Part shown: positions 9,998-20,848 of the stretch, in pieces
Layout: each line of letters starts with the position of its first letter
Position numbering within the stretch: position 1 is the first letter of the stretch
Origin: Oleiphilaceae bacterium
GTDB lineage: Bacteria > Pseudomonadota > Gammaproteobacteria > Pseudomonadales > Oleiphilaceae
Reading direction: 5' to 3'
Assembly: GCA_018334495.1 (NCBI GenBank)
Contig: JAGXLV010000008.1
Location: 1 to 64,000 of the forward strand
Length of the DNA: 64,000 nt
Position numbers and translations under genes: made by a program
Notes under the pieces: model-generated
Databases searched by the model: none
The model's input: only the letters and a program-made list of their open reading frames with translations
What the model was told of the DNA's origin: nothing

Positions 9998-11197
9998 CTA
10001 AGTCATTTTGAGGGAACCATGTGGATCGATGACAAACTTTTTCGGCACACCGGCATCAAATTCGCCATAGCCTTTGGGGGCTTCGTCGAGGCTGATGACT
10101 TCGACACCCACCACGTCCGCGATCTGGATGCGGTCCCACATGATCGCCTCCATCAGCTGTCGGTTGTACTTCATCACGGGTGTCTGGCCGGTGTGGAAAC
10201 TGTGGGACTTGGCCCAGCCCAGTCCGAAGCGCAGGCTGAGGCTGCCTTTTTTGGCGGCGGCGTCCTTTGAACCCGGGTCTTCGGTAACATACAGTCCCGG
10301 AATCCCGAGTTTTCCGGCCGCTCGGGTGATTTCCATCAGTGAATTCAGAACGATTGCCGGGGCTTCTTCCTGGACACCCGCGTGGCCGTGGCCCCGGGCC
10401 TCGAACCCCACGGCATCAACGGCGCAGTCCACCTCAGGCCGCCCCAGAATCTGCTCGATCTGCTCACCCAGTGTCGCATCCTGTGACAAGTCCACCGTCT
10501 CAAAGCCCTTTGACGCGGCGTGAGTCAAGCGGGTCGGGTTGACATCACCCACGATGACAACGGCGGCGCCGAGCAGGCGTGCCGATGCCGCCGCGGCCAG
10601 GCCTACCGGTCCTGCACCGGCTATATAAACGGAACTGCCGGGGCCGACGCCCGCGGTCACCGCGCCGTGATAGCCGGTGGGCAGAATATCGGACAGGCAG
10701 GTAAGGTCCCGGATTTTCTCCATGGACCGATCACGGGAAGGCAGTTTCAGCAGGTTGAAATCGGCGTAGGGGATCATGACGTACTCCGACTGGCCGCCGA
10801 CCCATCCGCCCATGTCGACGTAACCGTAGGCGCCGCCCGCCCGGGCAGGATTGACAGTCAGGCAGACGCCGGTGTCCTGCTCCTTGCAGGTCCGGCAGCG
10901 GCCACAGGCCACGTTGAAAGGCACCGACGCCAGGTCGCCGACCTGCAGGTTTTCGACGTCAGAGCCGACTTCAATGACTTCGCCCGTAATTTCATGGCCC
11001 AGGACCAGGCCTTCCGGGGCCGAGGTCCGGCCGCGGACCATGTGCTGGTCCGAACCGCAGATGTTGGTGGTTATTACCTTGAGGATCACGCCATGGCCAA
11101 TCTTCCGACCACGAGGAGTTTCCATTTTGGGGAAGGCTATCGGCTGGATTTCAACCTGGCCCGCGCCGGTGTAAACAACGCCACGATTTTCGCTCAT
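9998..11197 (-). CDS. fdhA: glutathione-independent formaldehyde dehydrogenase
   Basis: 399 aa zinc-dependent dehydrogenase (LGHEITGEVIEVGSDVENLQVGDLASVPFNVACGRCRTCKEQDTGVC); next to sarcosine oxidase genes. Confidence 0.95.
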   Translation of the reverse strand: MSENRGVVYTGAGQVEIQPIAFPKMETPRGRKIGHGVILKVITTNICGSDQHMVRGRTSAPEGLVLGHEITGEVIEVGSDVENLQVGDLASVPFNVACGRCRTCKEQDTGVCLTVNPARAGGAYGYVDMGGWVGGQSEYVMIPYADFNLLKLPSRDRSMEKIRDLTCLSDILPTGYHGAVTAGVGPGSSVYIAGAGPVGLAAAASARLLGAAVVIVGDVNPTRLTHAASKGFETVDLSQDATLGEQIEQILGRPEVDCAVDAVGFEARGHGHAGVQEEAPAIVLNSLMEITRAAGKLGIPGLYVTEDPGSKDAAAKKGSLSLRFGLGWAKSHSFHTGQTPVMKYNRQLMEAIMWDRIQIADVVGVEVISLDEAPKGYGEFDAGVPKKFVIDPHGSLKMT

Positions 11198-11251
11198 CTG
11201 TGCTTTCCTTATTTAGAAGTCATTTTTATTGTTTGATGGATGGAAGGGCCT

Positions 11252-11884
11252 TTACCGCTCCTGCGTCGTGATTCCGTACTCTGCGCCTGCGCTCAGGAGC
11301 CATCGATACAGGTAATCGGCGAAGCTCCGCCTGATGACCAGTTCCCAGCGTTGTGCATCGGGGCGCCTGATGATGGCACCTGTTTTGGCAAACACCGTCG
11401 ACACGCCCCGGCCCTCAGGGAAAGTTCGGGGATGGAGATCGCAGGAGGTGGATTTCATCAGCACTTCGCGCGCATTCGGCCCCGAGAGTTCCAGCACTGT
11501 CTGGCCGCCGCTGACGTTCACTATGGCGTAGGAGCCATCGCCAAGTTCCCCCCGCAGCGCCTTTTCAGTGCTGAACTCCGATCCCGGTGGCAGAATCAGC
11601 AGCCATTCGTCGGGTGCCAGCCACTGGAGGCTTTTGTCTTCCTTGCTATTCATGGAGCAGGGCGTTTGCGGCAGTGTCAGGCCGGTCACGTTCCGGACGC
11701 CTCCAAGAAGCACCTCTGGGGTGCCTCGCAGAATCAGATGGGTGAGAAACGGCCGCTCGGCCATAATCACGCCCGCCTCGCCCTTGGCGGGGGCGAGTGG
11801 ATTGCGCTGTCGCGAAAAATGAAATGGCGATTCAGCCGCCACTGCGCCGGACGGTTGTTGTTGAAAGACCTCGACTTTAGACAT
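11252..11884 (-). CDS. soxG: sarcosine oxidase subunit gamma
   Basis: ~210 aa SoxG-like; overlaps the 3' end of soxA. Confidence 0.9.
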   Translation of the reverse strand: MSKVEVFQQQPSGAVAAESPFHFSRQRNPLAPAKGEAGVIMAERPFLTHLILRGTPEVLLGGVRNVTGLTLPQTPCSMNSKEDKSLQWLAPDEWLLILPPGSEFSTEKALRGELGDGSYAIVNVSGGQTVLELSGPNAREVLMKSTSCDLHPRTFPEGRGVSTVFAKTGAIIRRPDAQRWELVIRRSFADYLYRWLLSAGAEYGITTQER

Positions 11885-14800
11885 TTTGGCGTTCTCCTTT
11901 TGGATCATAGAAAATCGGGCTCACAATCTCCGCAACCTGGGTGACACCATCCGCCATCGGCAGGTATACCCGCTCGCCCATACGCTTCTGGCCGCCCTTG
12001 ACCACGGCAAGGGCAAAACCATGGCCCAGGGTCGGGCTGTAGTAGCTGGAGGTTACATGGCCGACCATCGCGATCGGAGAGGCTTTGGGTTCGAAGACGA
12101 TCTGGGCGCCTTCCTGCAAGACCACCGTTTGATCAACAGGCTTGAGGCCCACCATCTGCTTGCGGTCCTCGCGGCGGGTGTCCGGCCGCGTCAGCGCACG
12201 TTTGCCGATCCAGGAGAAGGGCTTGTCATAGCCAACGCACCATTGCATCCCGAGGTCCTCCGGAGTCACCGATCCGTCCGTTTCCTGGCCCACAATGATG
12301 AAGCCCTTTTCCGCTCGCAGAACGTGCATGGTTTCGGTGCCATAAGGCGTCAGGCCGTATTTGTCGCCATGCTCGAACAGTTTTTTCCAGACATGCATGG
12401 CATAGTGAGCCTGCACGTTGATCTCGTAGCTGAGTTCGCCGGTGAAGGAAATCCGGTAAACCCGGGCGGGCACGCCGGCGACGTCGCCTTCACGCCATTC
12501 CATGAACTTGAAGGTGTCCCGGTCAAGATCAATGTCGGTCATCTCCGCGAGCAGGTGACGCGCTTCCGGACCCGTGACCATTAGGGTGGCCCAGTGGTCG
12601 GTCACGGATGTGAAGCTCACATCAAGTTCCGGCCACTCGGTCTGGTGCCAGAGTTCAAGCCATTCCAGGACGCCGGCAGCGCCCCCTGTGGTGGTGGTCA
12701 TCAGGAAGTGGTTGTCGCCCAGGCAGGTGGTTACGCCGTCGTCCATGACCATGCCATCGTCCTTGCACATCAGGCCATAACGGGCCTTGCCGACCGGCAG
12801 CTTTTCCCATTTGTTGGTGTAAATCCGGCCCAGGAACTCCCGGACGTCCTTGCCCTGAATATCGATTTTGCCCAGTGTGGAAGCGTCAAGCACACCGACT
12901 TTTTCGCGCACAGCACGACACTCGCGGGCCACCGCATCGTGCATGGACTCGCCAGTAGACTGGGGGTAGTACCAGGGGCGCTTCCACTGGCCAACATCTT
13001 CAAACGCCGCGCCCCGATCGACATGCCAGGCATGCAGCGCGGTGTAGCGCTCGGGATCGAACAGTTCCCGGCGGTGAGGGCCGGCGATTGCGCCAAAAGC
13101 GACCGGGGTGTAGTTGGGACGAAACACGGTGGTGCCTGTCTCGGCAATGCTCTTTTTCAGACAGCGGGCGACCACTGCCATGCCGTTGATGTTGCCCAGC
13201 TTGCCCTGGTCCGTGCCGAAGCCCATGGCCGTGTAGCGTTTGACATGCTCGATGGATTCAAAGCCTTCACGGGTGGCCAATTCGATGGCCGCAGCGGTCA
13301 CGTCGTTCTGAAGATCAACGAACTGCTTGGGCGCGCGTAGGGTTGTTTTGGGATGAGGCACCTGAAAAAGCGGTGCCGCCTGCGCTATTTCGATTCTGTC
13401 CACCTCCGGCAGGTCAATTTCCGGCGATTGCCGGCCACAGGCCAGGGCCGCCTCGCTGCCGGCTTCGATGCCGCTTTTGAGAACGTCGGCCAGGGCGTAG
13501 ATTCCGGTGGCGCCTCCGGTCGGTATCAGGCCGGTCATTTTCGTCGGCACGAAGCCCATGATGTCATCGCGCCATACCGGCCGGGCGCCCGTATGGGAGG
13601 CCAGATGCACCACCGGGTTGTAGCCGCCGGAGCTGGCAATGGTATCGCAGGCCAGGTCGGTGACACTGCCGCGGGTCTGGAATTCCGGTATATCGATTTC
13701 GGCGACCCGGGCACCGGTCACCCGGTTTTTACCTTTCGCTTCAATCACGGCGCTGCCGTAAATGATTTGCAGACCCTGTTTGGCCGCCAGCCTGACCCAG
13801 TGACCCGTGGCAGCATCGTTGTGTTTCCGTGCGTCCACGATGGCAACAACCTGGTGCCCCGCTTCCGCCCAGTCCAGCGCGGCACGATAACCGTCGTCAT
13901 GGCAGGTCGAGACCACCAGCCGTTTGCCCGGCACCACGCCGTAGCGACGGATATAGGTGGACACCGCACCCGCCAGCATATTACCGGGCAAATCGTTGCT
14001 GGCGTAGACCAGTGGCCGTTCATGGGCGCCGGTTGCCAGTACGATCTGGCCGGCGCGAACATGATGCAGGCAGGCCCGGGCGGGTTTGCGGCCATCGATT
14101 TCCGGTACCAGGTCGCCCAGATGCTCGGCGCGACGTTCGTAAAGGGTGATGAAATTGTGATCGTGCAAGCCGTTGGCGGTGGTGCGTGGCAGCAGGAGAA
14201 CCTCTTCCATGTTCGCCAGTTCTGCCATTACGGACTCAACCCATGCGGAAGCGGGACGGCCGTCCAGCAGTTCCCGTGAATCAAGCAGGGAGCCGCCGGG
14301 CTCTTCCTGCTCATCGCACAGAATGACCCTGGCGCCGCTTCGGCCTGCCGCCAGTGCTGCCGCGAGACCGGCGGCGCCGGCGCCAATTACCAGCACATCG
14401 CAGTGGCGTTTGATGTGTTCGTAATGGTCAGGGTCGCTTTCCCGGGGGCTGCGGCCAAGGCCCGCGGCCTTGCGGATGACCTTTTCATAAGTCATCCACA
14501 TGGAGGCGGGCTGCATGAAGGTTTTGTAGTAGAAGCCCGGCGGTATCAAGGGCGCGAAAAGGTTGCCGAGTGTACTGAGCAGCTCGCTGTGAGGGTTGGT
14601 GCTGCGGGCGCAGAGCCCCTCAAACAGGGCCTGCTGGGTTGCCCGCACGTTGGGAATCTGGGTCGCTTCGGTGGCGCCCATCTGCATGACCGCGTTGGGC
14701 TCTTCCGCGCCGGCGGCAACGATGCCCCGTGGGCGGGAATATTTGAAGCTCCGGTTGACCACGTTGACGCCATTGGCCAGCAGGGCGGATGCCAGGGTAT

Positions 14801-14900
14801 CGCCGGCATGGCCTTCATAGCGCTGGCCATTGAAAGTGAAGTTCAGAATGCGCTGGCGGTCAATGCGGCCGCCCTTGTTCAGTCGATTGGTCTGTGTCAT
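11877..14900 (-). CDS. soxA: sarcosine oxidase subunit alpha
   Basis: 1007 aa; ferredoxin-like N-terminus, GAGAAGLAAALAAGRSGARVILCDEQ FAD/NAD motif, C-terminal GcvT-like aminomethyltransferase region. Confidence 0.97.
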   Translation of the reverse strand: MTQTNRLNKGGRIDRQRILNFTFNGQRYEGHAGDTLASALLANGVNVVNRSFKYSRPRGIVAAGAEEPNAVMQMGATEATQIPNVRATQQALFEGLCARSTNPHSELLSTLGNLFAPLIPPGFYYKTFMQPASMWMTYEKVIRKAAGLGRSPRESDPDHYEHIKRHCDVLVIGAGAAGLAAALAAGRSGARVILCDEQEEPGGSLLDSRELLDGRPASAWVESVMAELANMEEVLLLPRTTANGLHDHNFITLYERRAEHLGDLVPEIDGRKPARACLHHVRAGQIVLATGAHERPLVYASNDLPGNMLAGAVSTYIRRYGVVPGKRLVVSTCHDDGYRAALDWAEAGHQVVAIVDARKHNDAATGHWVRLAAKQGLQIIYGSAVIEAKGKNRVTGARVAEIDIPEFQTRGSVTDLACDTIASSGGYNPVVHLASHTGARPVWRDDIMGFVPTKMTGLIPTGGATGIYALADVLKSGIEAGSEAALACGRQSPEIDLPEVDRIEIAQAAPLFQVPHPKTTLRAPKQFVDLQNDVTAAAIELATREGFESIEHVKRYTAMGFGTDQGKLGNINGMAVVARCLKKSIAETGTTVFRPNYTPVAFGAIAGPHRRELFDPERYTALHAWHVDRGAAFEDVGQWKRPWYYPQSTGESMHDAVARECRAVREKVGVLDASTLGKIDIQGKDVREFLGRIYTNKWEKLPVGKARYGLMCKDDGMVMDDGVTTCLGDNHFLMTTTTGGAAGVLEWLELWHQTEWPELDVSFTSVTDHWATLMVTGPEARHLLAEMTDIDLDRDTFKFMEWREGDVAGVPARVYRISFTGELSYEINVQAHYAMHVWKKLFEHGDKYGLTPYGTETMHVLRAEKGFIIVGQETDGSVTPEDLGMQWCVGYDKPFSWIGKRALTRPDTRREDRKQMVGLKPVDQTVVLQEGAQIVFEPKASPIAMVGHVTSSYYSPTLGHGFALAVVKGGQKRMGERVYLPMADGVTQVAEIVSPIFYDPKGERQNV

Positions 14901-15235
14901 GCCACTGCTCCTGCCGCCCGCCGGGGCTCCCCGCGCTCGCGCCCGGCGGTCATTTCCGCCAGCACGCTGGACTGTTCACCCATGGGGTAAGTTTCGAGTA
15001 TTTCGTAACTCACCGTGTTCCGAAGGATATTGAAAAATTTCCGGCAGCCGGCGGCGTGTACCCACATTTCCTGATGCAGGCCGCGAGGATTGTCCCGGAA
15101 AAACAGATAATCCCCCCATTCCCTGTCCGAGGCTTCCTCGGGATTTGCCGGGCGCATGAGGTGGGCCTGGCCCTTGGCATGGAACTCTTCCTCGGACCGT
15201 CGCTCGTTACAATAAGGGCAATGAATGTAAAACAT
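14897..15235 (-). CDS. soxD: sarcosine oxidase subunit delta
   Basis: MFYIHCPYCNERRSEEEFHAKGQAHLMRP...; zinc-site Cys pair; 4-bp overlap with soxA. Confidence 0.95.
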   Translation of the reverse strand: MFYIHCPYCNERRSEEEFHAKGQAHLMRPANPEEASDREWGDYLFFRDNPRGLHQEMWVHAAGCRKFFNILRNTVSYEILETYPMGEQSSVLAEMTAGRERGEPRRAAGAVA

Positions 15236-15248
15236 GTTCCGAACTCCT

Positions 15249-16499
15249 TTAGTGAGCGACGCCGGCGGCGCCGTGCTCGTCGATCAACGAGCCGGTATAG
15301 AAACGGTCAATGGAAAACGGCTCCGCCAGGGGATGGGCCCGGCCATTGGCAAGGGTCCAGGCGAAAACGTCGCCTGAGCCCGGTGTCGCCTTGAAGCCGC
15401 CGGTGCCCCAGCCGCAGTTGAAAAACAGCCCTTCAACGGGGGTGGCCGACAGAATCGGACAGGCGTCCGGCGTGGTATCGACGATACCGCCCCATTGCCG
15501 GTTCATGCGCACGCGCGAGAAGATCGGGAAGAGCTCGACAATGGCCTGAAGCGTGTGCTCCACCGTGGGATAACTCCCGCGCTGGCCATAGCCGTTGTAG
15601 GCATCGATACCGGCACCAATGACCAGATCGCCTTTGTCGGTCTGGCTGATATAGCCATGCACGTGGTTGGACATAACCACGGTGTCCAGGATCGGCTTGA
15701 GCGGCTCGGATACCAGGGCCTGCAAGGGATGGGACTCGATTGGCAGCTTGAAGCCTGCCATGCCCGCGACCACGCCGGAATTACCGGCGACCACGCAGCC
15801 CACCTTTTTGGCACCGATATCGCCTTTGCTGGTGTGAACGCCGACGATCTTGCCTTTCTTGATATTGAGGCCGGTCACCTCTGTCTGCTGGATCAGGTCA
15901 ACCCCGAGCCGGTCCGCACCCCGGGCGTAGCCCCAGGCGACGGCGTCATGGCGCGCCACGCCGGCCCGGGGCTGCCAGGAGGCGCCCAGAACCGGATAAC
16001 GGGTGTTGCTGGAGCAGTCCATGATGGGAACGATTTCCTTCACCTGCTGGGCGTCCAGCACTTCGCCATCAATACCGTTGAGCCGGTTGGCATTCACCCG
16101 GCGCTGGATATCCCGCATATCGCCCAGGGTATGGCCAAGGTTCAACACACCGCGCTGGGAGAACATCACGTTGTAGTTCAGGTCCTGTGACAGGCCCTCC
16201 CAGAGTTTCATTGAATGCTCGTAGAGCGCCGCCGACTCGTCCCAGAGGTAGTTCGACCGGACAATCGTGGTGTTCCGGGCGGTATTTCCGCCACCCAGCC
16301 AGCCCTTTTCAATCACCGCCACATTGGTCACGCCATAACGACTGGCAAGATAGTAAGCGGTGGCGAGGCCATGGCCGCCGCCTCCGATGATGACCACGTC
16401 GTACTCTTTTTTCGGCGTGGGGCTGCGCCAGGTTTTTTGCCAGTTTTCGTGATAGCTCAAGGCATGCTTGATGAGGCCAAAAACCGAATAGCGTTCCAT
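15249..16499 (-). CDS. soxB: sarcosine oxidase subunit beta
   Basis: 416 aa; [26 protein letters not shown] motif. Confidence 0.97.
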   Translation of the reverse strand: MERYSVFGLIKHALSYHENWQKTWRSPTPKKEYDVVIIGGGGHGLATAYYLASRYGVTNVAVIEKGWLGGGNTARNTTIVRSNYLWDESAALYEHSMKLWEGLSQDLNYNVMFSQRGVLNLGHTLGDMRDIQRRVNANRLNGIDGEVLDAQQVKEIVPIMDCSSNTRYPVLGASWQPRAGVARHDAVAWGYARGADRLGVDLIQQTEVTGLNIKKGKIVGVHTSKGDIGAKKVGCVVAGNSGVVAGMAGFKLPIESHPLQALVSEPLKPILDTVVMSNHVHGYISQTDKGDLVIGAGIDAYNGYGQRGSYPTVEHTLQAIVELFPIFSRVRMNRQWGGIVDTTPDACPILSATPVEGLFFNCGWGTGGFKATPGSGDVFAWTLANGRAHPLAEPFSIDRFYTGSLIDEHGAAGVAH

Positions 16500-16520
16500 A
16501 ACGTGACCCTTAATGTGTGG

Positions 16521-17825
16521 TTAAGCGGCAGTAGCGGCGGCTGACTGGCTGCGGGTTTCAGGATAGACCGGGAAGCACTCGCACAGAGTGGTGACTTCCT
16601 CACGCACGCTTGCCTCGATGCCGGTGGTGTCGTCGCCAGTCGCCAGGGCGTCGAGCAGATCACAGATCCACCCGGCCAGGGTCCGGCATTCGCTTTCCGC
16701 GAAGCCGCGGGTCGTGACCGCCGGCGTGCCAATGCGAAGCCCTGAAGTTACGAAAGGGCTCTGGGGGTCGTTGGGCACCGCATTCTTGTTGACAGTGATG
16801 TGTGCCCGTTCCAGCAGGGCGTCTGCTGCCTTGCCGGTGATACCCTGGTTGATCAGTGAAACCAGGAACAGGTGATTGTCGGTGCCGCCGGATACCACGT
16901 CGAAGCCACGATCAAGGAACACCTCTGCCATGGCTCGGGCGTTTGCTATAACCTGGCCCTGGTACTGCACAAAGTCTTCACTCATGGCCTCTTTGAGGGC
17001 CACTGCTTTGGCGGCGATCACGTGCATCAGCGGGCCGCCCTGCTGGCCCGGGAAGACCGCGCCGTTGAGCTTCTTGTGCAGGCTTTCATCGGCAAGTGAA
17101 CTGAGGATCAGGCCGCCACGGGGGCCCCGCAGGGTTTTGTGGGTTGTGGTAGTGACCACATGGGCGTGCTCGATCGGGTTGGGATAGACGCCGGCGGCAA
17201 CCAGGCCCGCCACGTGAGCCATGTCAACCATCAGCCAGGCGCCGACCGAATCGGCAATTGCCCGGAAGCGGGCCCAGTCCACCACTCTTGAATAGGCGGA
17301 AAAGCCGGCGATGATCATCTTGGGTTGATGTTCACGGGCCAGGCGTTCCACTTGTTCGTAGTCGATCTCGCCGGTGTCTGTATTGAGCCCGTATTGCGCC
17401 GCATTGTAGTGCTTGCCGGAGAAGTTCGGCGCCGCGCCATGAGTGAGATGACCGCCATGGGCCAGGCTCATGCCGAGGATATTGTCCCCGGGCTTGAGAA
17501 GTGCCATGAAGACAGCGGCATTTGCCTGGGCGCCGGAGTGCGGCTGAACGTTGGCATAGCGCGCGCCAAACAATTCGCAGGCGCGCTCAATGGCCAGACT
17601 CTCGACAGTGTCAACATGTTCGCAGCCACCGTAATAGCGTTTGCCGGGATAGCCCTCCGCGTACTTGTTGGTCAGCTGGGTGCCTTGGGCCTGCATGACC
17701 CGGAAGCTGGTGTAATTCTCGGAAGCGATCAATTCAATATGGGCTTCCTGGCGTTCGGACTCCGCTTTGACGGCCTCCATCAACACATCGTCGAATCCTT
17801 GTATTTTATCTTCTTGGCTGAACAT
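16521..17825 (-). CDS. glyA: serine hydroxymethyltransferase
   Basis: [40 protein letters not shown]...; PLP site [16 protein letters not shown]. Confidence 0.97.
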   Translation of the reverse strand: MFSQEDKIQGFDDVLMEAVKAESERQEAHIELIASENYTSFRVMQAQGTQLTNKYAEGYPGKRYYGGCEHVDTVESLAIERACELFGARYANVQPHSGAQANAAVFMALLKPGDNILGMSLAHGGHLTHGAAPNFSGKHYNAAQYGLNTDTGEIDYEQVERLAREHQPKMIIAGFSAYSRVVDWARFRAIADSVGAWLMVDMAHVAGLVAAGVYPNPIEHAHVVTTTTHKTLRGPRGGLILSSLADESLHKKLNGAVFPGQQGGPLMHVIAAKAVALKEAMSEDFVQYQGQVIANARAMAEVFLDRGFDVVSGGTDNHLFLVSLINQGITGKAADALLERAHITVNKNAVPNDPQSPFVTSGLRIGTPAVTTRGFAESECRTLAGWICDLLDALATGDDTTGIEASVREEVTTLCECFPVYPETRSQSAAATAA

Positions 17826-17955
17826 GGAGCGCCTCCTGAAAGCGTTGTTCAAATCCTGGCGAAACTGCCAGTGTTAATGCCTGTCTGGATGGTAGCTGTG
17901 GCGCCCTGACTGAAAGTGCTTAGCGGCGTCAGCGGGAATCCTGTTTGCGACATCG

Positions 17956-19059
17956 TCAATATTCCACCACCAGGTTTCCGACGGGCTTGCTGCAGCATGC
18001 AAGGATGTAACCGGCTTCTTCGTCTTCCTCGGTGATCCCGCCGTTATGTTGCATTTCGACCTGGCCTTGTTTGAGCGCCACTTTGCAGGTGCCGCACAGA
18101 CCCATACCGCAGGCCTTCGGAATATGCAGTCCCACCCGGGCCGCAGCGGAATGGACTGTTTCAGTGCGGGGAATCCAGACGCTCTTGTCGCTGTCGGCGA
18201 AATTCACGCTGACAAGGTCAGACTGCTCCAGCAGGGCATCGGCGTCAGCCGCCGCCTCGGCGTGTTCGATCACTTCCTCGACAATGTCCACTGGCGTCGC
18301 TCCGAACGACTCCTCGTGATAATGGTTCATGTCGAAACCGGTCTCGCGCAGGATCCTTCTGACGGCCGCCATGTAAGGGGTCGGCCCGCAGCAGAAGATT
18401 TCCCACTCCGCGAAGTCCGGAACAATCAGTTCGAGCATCGGCCGGTTCAGGAAACCCCGGTAACCGGTCCAGGGATGCCCCGCCTCCTGGCGCTCGCAAA
18501 TCATGTGGACGTTGAAGTTGGCGATGCGTGAGCACATGTGCTCGAGTTCGCGGGCGTAGATGATGTCTTTCGGCGTGCGCGCGCTGTGGATGAAACAGGC
18601 TTCGACATTGGCGTTGGTGTCGAACATCCAGCGGGCCATGGACATGACCGGGGTGACACCAACACCTCCGGAAAGCAGCAGGACCTTGTCGGCAGGGTAG
18701 TCGATGGAGTTGAAGTCGCCGACCGGACCATGGGCCGCCAGTGTCTGACCAATGCCGAGATTATCGTGCAGCCAATTTGACACCTTACCGCCGGGAATTC
18801 GCTTGACGCTGATCGAGAAGCTGTAGGGCACCGAGGGCGAACTGGAAATGGTGTAGGAGCGCATGATCTTCTCACCGTCGATTTCCAGTTCCAGAGTGAC
18901 AAATTGGCCCGGTTTGAAATAGAACAGAATCGGCTGCTCGGCCACGAAGCAGAAGGTGCGGACGTCCCAGGTCTCCTGGATTACCTGGGTGCAGCTCACC
19001 ACGTGACGACCGTTACTCCAGGTCTGGGTGTTTACCGGATTCAGAAATTTTTCGCTCAT
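17956..19059 (-). CDS. gbcB: glycine betaine monooxygenase reductase subunit
   Basis: FAD/NAD reductase plus C-terminal 2Fe-2S (PKACGMGLCGTCKVALKQGQV); divergent to gbcA. Confidence 0.93.
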   Translation of the reverse strand: MSEKFLNPVNTQTWSNGRHVVSCTQVIQETWDVRTFCFVAEQPILFYFKPGQFVTLELEIDGEKIMRSYTISSSPSVPYSFSISVKRIPGGKVSNWLHDNLGIGQTLAAHGPVGDFNSIDYPADKVLLLSGGVGVTPVMSMARWMFDTNANVEACFIHSARTPKDIIYARELEHMCSRIANFNVHMICERQEAGHPWTGYRGFLNRPMLELIVPDFAEWEIFCCGPTPYMAAVRRILRETGFDMNHYHEESFGATPVDIVEEVIEHAEAAADADALLEQSDLVSVNFADSDKSVWIPRTETVHSAAARVGLHIPKACGMGLCGTCKVALKQGQVEMQHNGGITEEDEEAGYILACCSKPVGNLVVEY

Positions 19060-19474
19060 AAACACCTACGCTAGTCAGACAGTCTGCAGAAAATGGCGAC
19101 CTGGATTTTGCTGTCACCGATATAATCACGACTGCATTTTCTCCGGCCACCTCACTCGAAACTTGCCTATTAACGACATCGACGTATCTCTAACAACCAG
19201 CGGCGCAATGATCTCGTTTCAGCGATGTTATCGGTGGATTGAACGCTTTTTGCGCTGCACGGGTGCTTTGGCGCCTTTCCGCAATAAAAAGGTTCTGACT
19301 CGCACAGACAAATTGGCCAGTCATGTCGTGGCCAGCGCTGCCTCTGTCGCGAACAGACAACTCGCTTTTCCAGTGCTGGGGCACACTTTATCCAAAGCAG
19401 CCTGAGCGGTCGTTTTCAAAGCCGTATTCTTCAGGTGCCGATCCGGAAACCAGTTACAGTGAGGAGCAAAAGCA

Positions 19475-20767
19475 ATGGATCCAGTGTATCCCGGCCGTCT
19501 GAATGACCCCGTCAATAGTCCACGCGCATCGATGGCAGAGATGCTGCTTAACCGTCGACGGAATTTTTCGTTACCCCAGCCGCTCTACAGCGATGCCGAG
19601 ATGTTCAAGCTGGATATGCAGGAAATTTTCTGTAAGGAATGGATTTTCGTGGGTCTGACCTGTGAGATTCCCGCTAAAGGCAATTACATGACGGTGGAGG
19701 TCGGCTCCAATTCCGTCATCATCACCCGCGACAACACAACCGGCGTAAAGGCCTTTCATAATGTCTGCCGCCATCGCGGCTCGCGACTGTGTAACCAGGC
19801 CAAAGGCAAGGTGGCCAAGCTGGTTTGCCCCTACCATCAGTGGACCTACGAGCTTGACGGTCGTCTTCTTTATGCGGGCAGCAATATGGGCAGTGACTTC
19901 AATGTCGCCGACTACGGGCTGAAGCCGGTGCATGTCAAAACGGCGGGCGGTTTTATCTTTATCTGTCTGGCGGAAGAGCCTCCTGCCATTGATGACCTCA
20001 CGGCCGCATTCGATGAATACCTCGCGCCCTACGACATGGAGAACGTCAAGGTAGCGGCGGAATCGACACTGGTTGAACAGGCCAACTGGAAGCTGGTGGT
20101 CGAGAACAACCGGGAGTGCTACCACTGCAACGGGGCACACCCCGAATTGCTCAACAGCCTTCAGGAATTTGACGATACCGACGATCCGCGCGCGACTCCC
20201 GAGTACAAGAGGCTGGTGGCTCGCAAGCAGACTCAATGGAACGCCGAAGGCATTCCCTGGCAATTAAGGCGATTCGGGCGGCGCAACCGTTTCACGCGCA
20301 CGCCTCTGCTTGAGGGTGCCGTGGCGATGACGGTTGATGGCAAGGTCGCCTGCAAGAAGCTCATGGGTCGCATAAAAAACCCGGATGTCGGGTCGCTGCG
20401 CATTTTGCATCTGCCTAATTCCTGGAACCATTTCATGGGAGACCACGCGGTTGTGTTCCGGGTCATGCCGTTGGGCCCTCAACAAACGGTGGTGACCACC
20501 AAATGGCTCGTTCGCAAGGACGCCGTGGAAGGCGTGGATTATGATCCCGCCAACATGCGCAAAGTCTGGGACGCCACCAACGACCAGGACCGGCAGCTCG
20601 CCGAGGAAAATCAGCGGGGAATCAACTCGATGGCCTATGAGCCTGGCCCTTATTCCGAAACGGCAGAATACGGCGTGATCGATTTTCTTCAGTGGTACAG
20701 TGAACAGATGCTGTCTAACCTGGGACACCAGGCAGAAATCCTGAAAATGGGAGGAGAGCAAGGCTAA
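19475..20767 (+). CDS. gbcA: glycine betaine monooxygenase Rieske oxygenase subunit
   Basis: 430 aa; Rieske motif CRHRGSRLCNQAKGKVAKLVCPYHQWTY. Confidence 0.94.
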   Translation: MDPVYPGRLNDPVNSPRASMAEMLLNRRRNFSLPQPLYSDAEMFKLDMQEIFCKEWIFVGLTCEIPAKGNYMTVEVGSNSVIITRDNTTGVKAFHNVCRHRGSRLCNQAKGKVAKLVCPYHQWTYELDGRLLYAGSNMGSDFNVADYGLKPVHVKTAGGFIFICLAEEPPAIDDLTAAFDEYLAPYDMENVKVAAESTLVEQANWKLVVENNRECYHCNGAHPELLNSLQEFDDTDDPRATPEYKRLVARKQTQWNAEGIPWQLRRFGRRNRFTRTPLLEGAVAMTVDGKVACKKLMGRIKNPDVGSLRILHLPNSWNHFMGDHAVVFRVMPLGPQQTVVTTKWLVRKDAVEGVDYDPANMRKVWDATNDQDRQLAEENQRGINSMAYEPGPYSETAEYGVIDFLQWYSEQMLSNLGHQAEILKMGGEQG

Positions 20768-20820
20768 GGGGCAGGTAAAGGCCCAAACAAGCGGGAACGG
20801 ATTCCCCAAGTCAACAGCCA

Positions 20821-20847
20821 GCCGGCGTCGGCGAGGAGTTCGCCGGC
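20821..20847. terminator. putative terminator hairpin between convergent genes
   Basis: Perfect inverted repeat GCCGGCG...CGCCGGC between gbcA and the convergent kinase gene. Confidence 0.35.
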
Positions 20848-20848
20848 A

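Noticed and set aside
12594-13340. Long plus-strand ORFs antisense to soxA (also 10520..11236, 15495..16190)
   Set aside because: High-GC antisense shadow ORFs; the minus-strand sox/fdhA genes are unambiguous.
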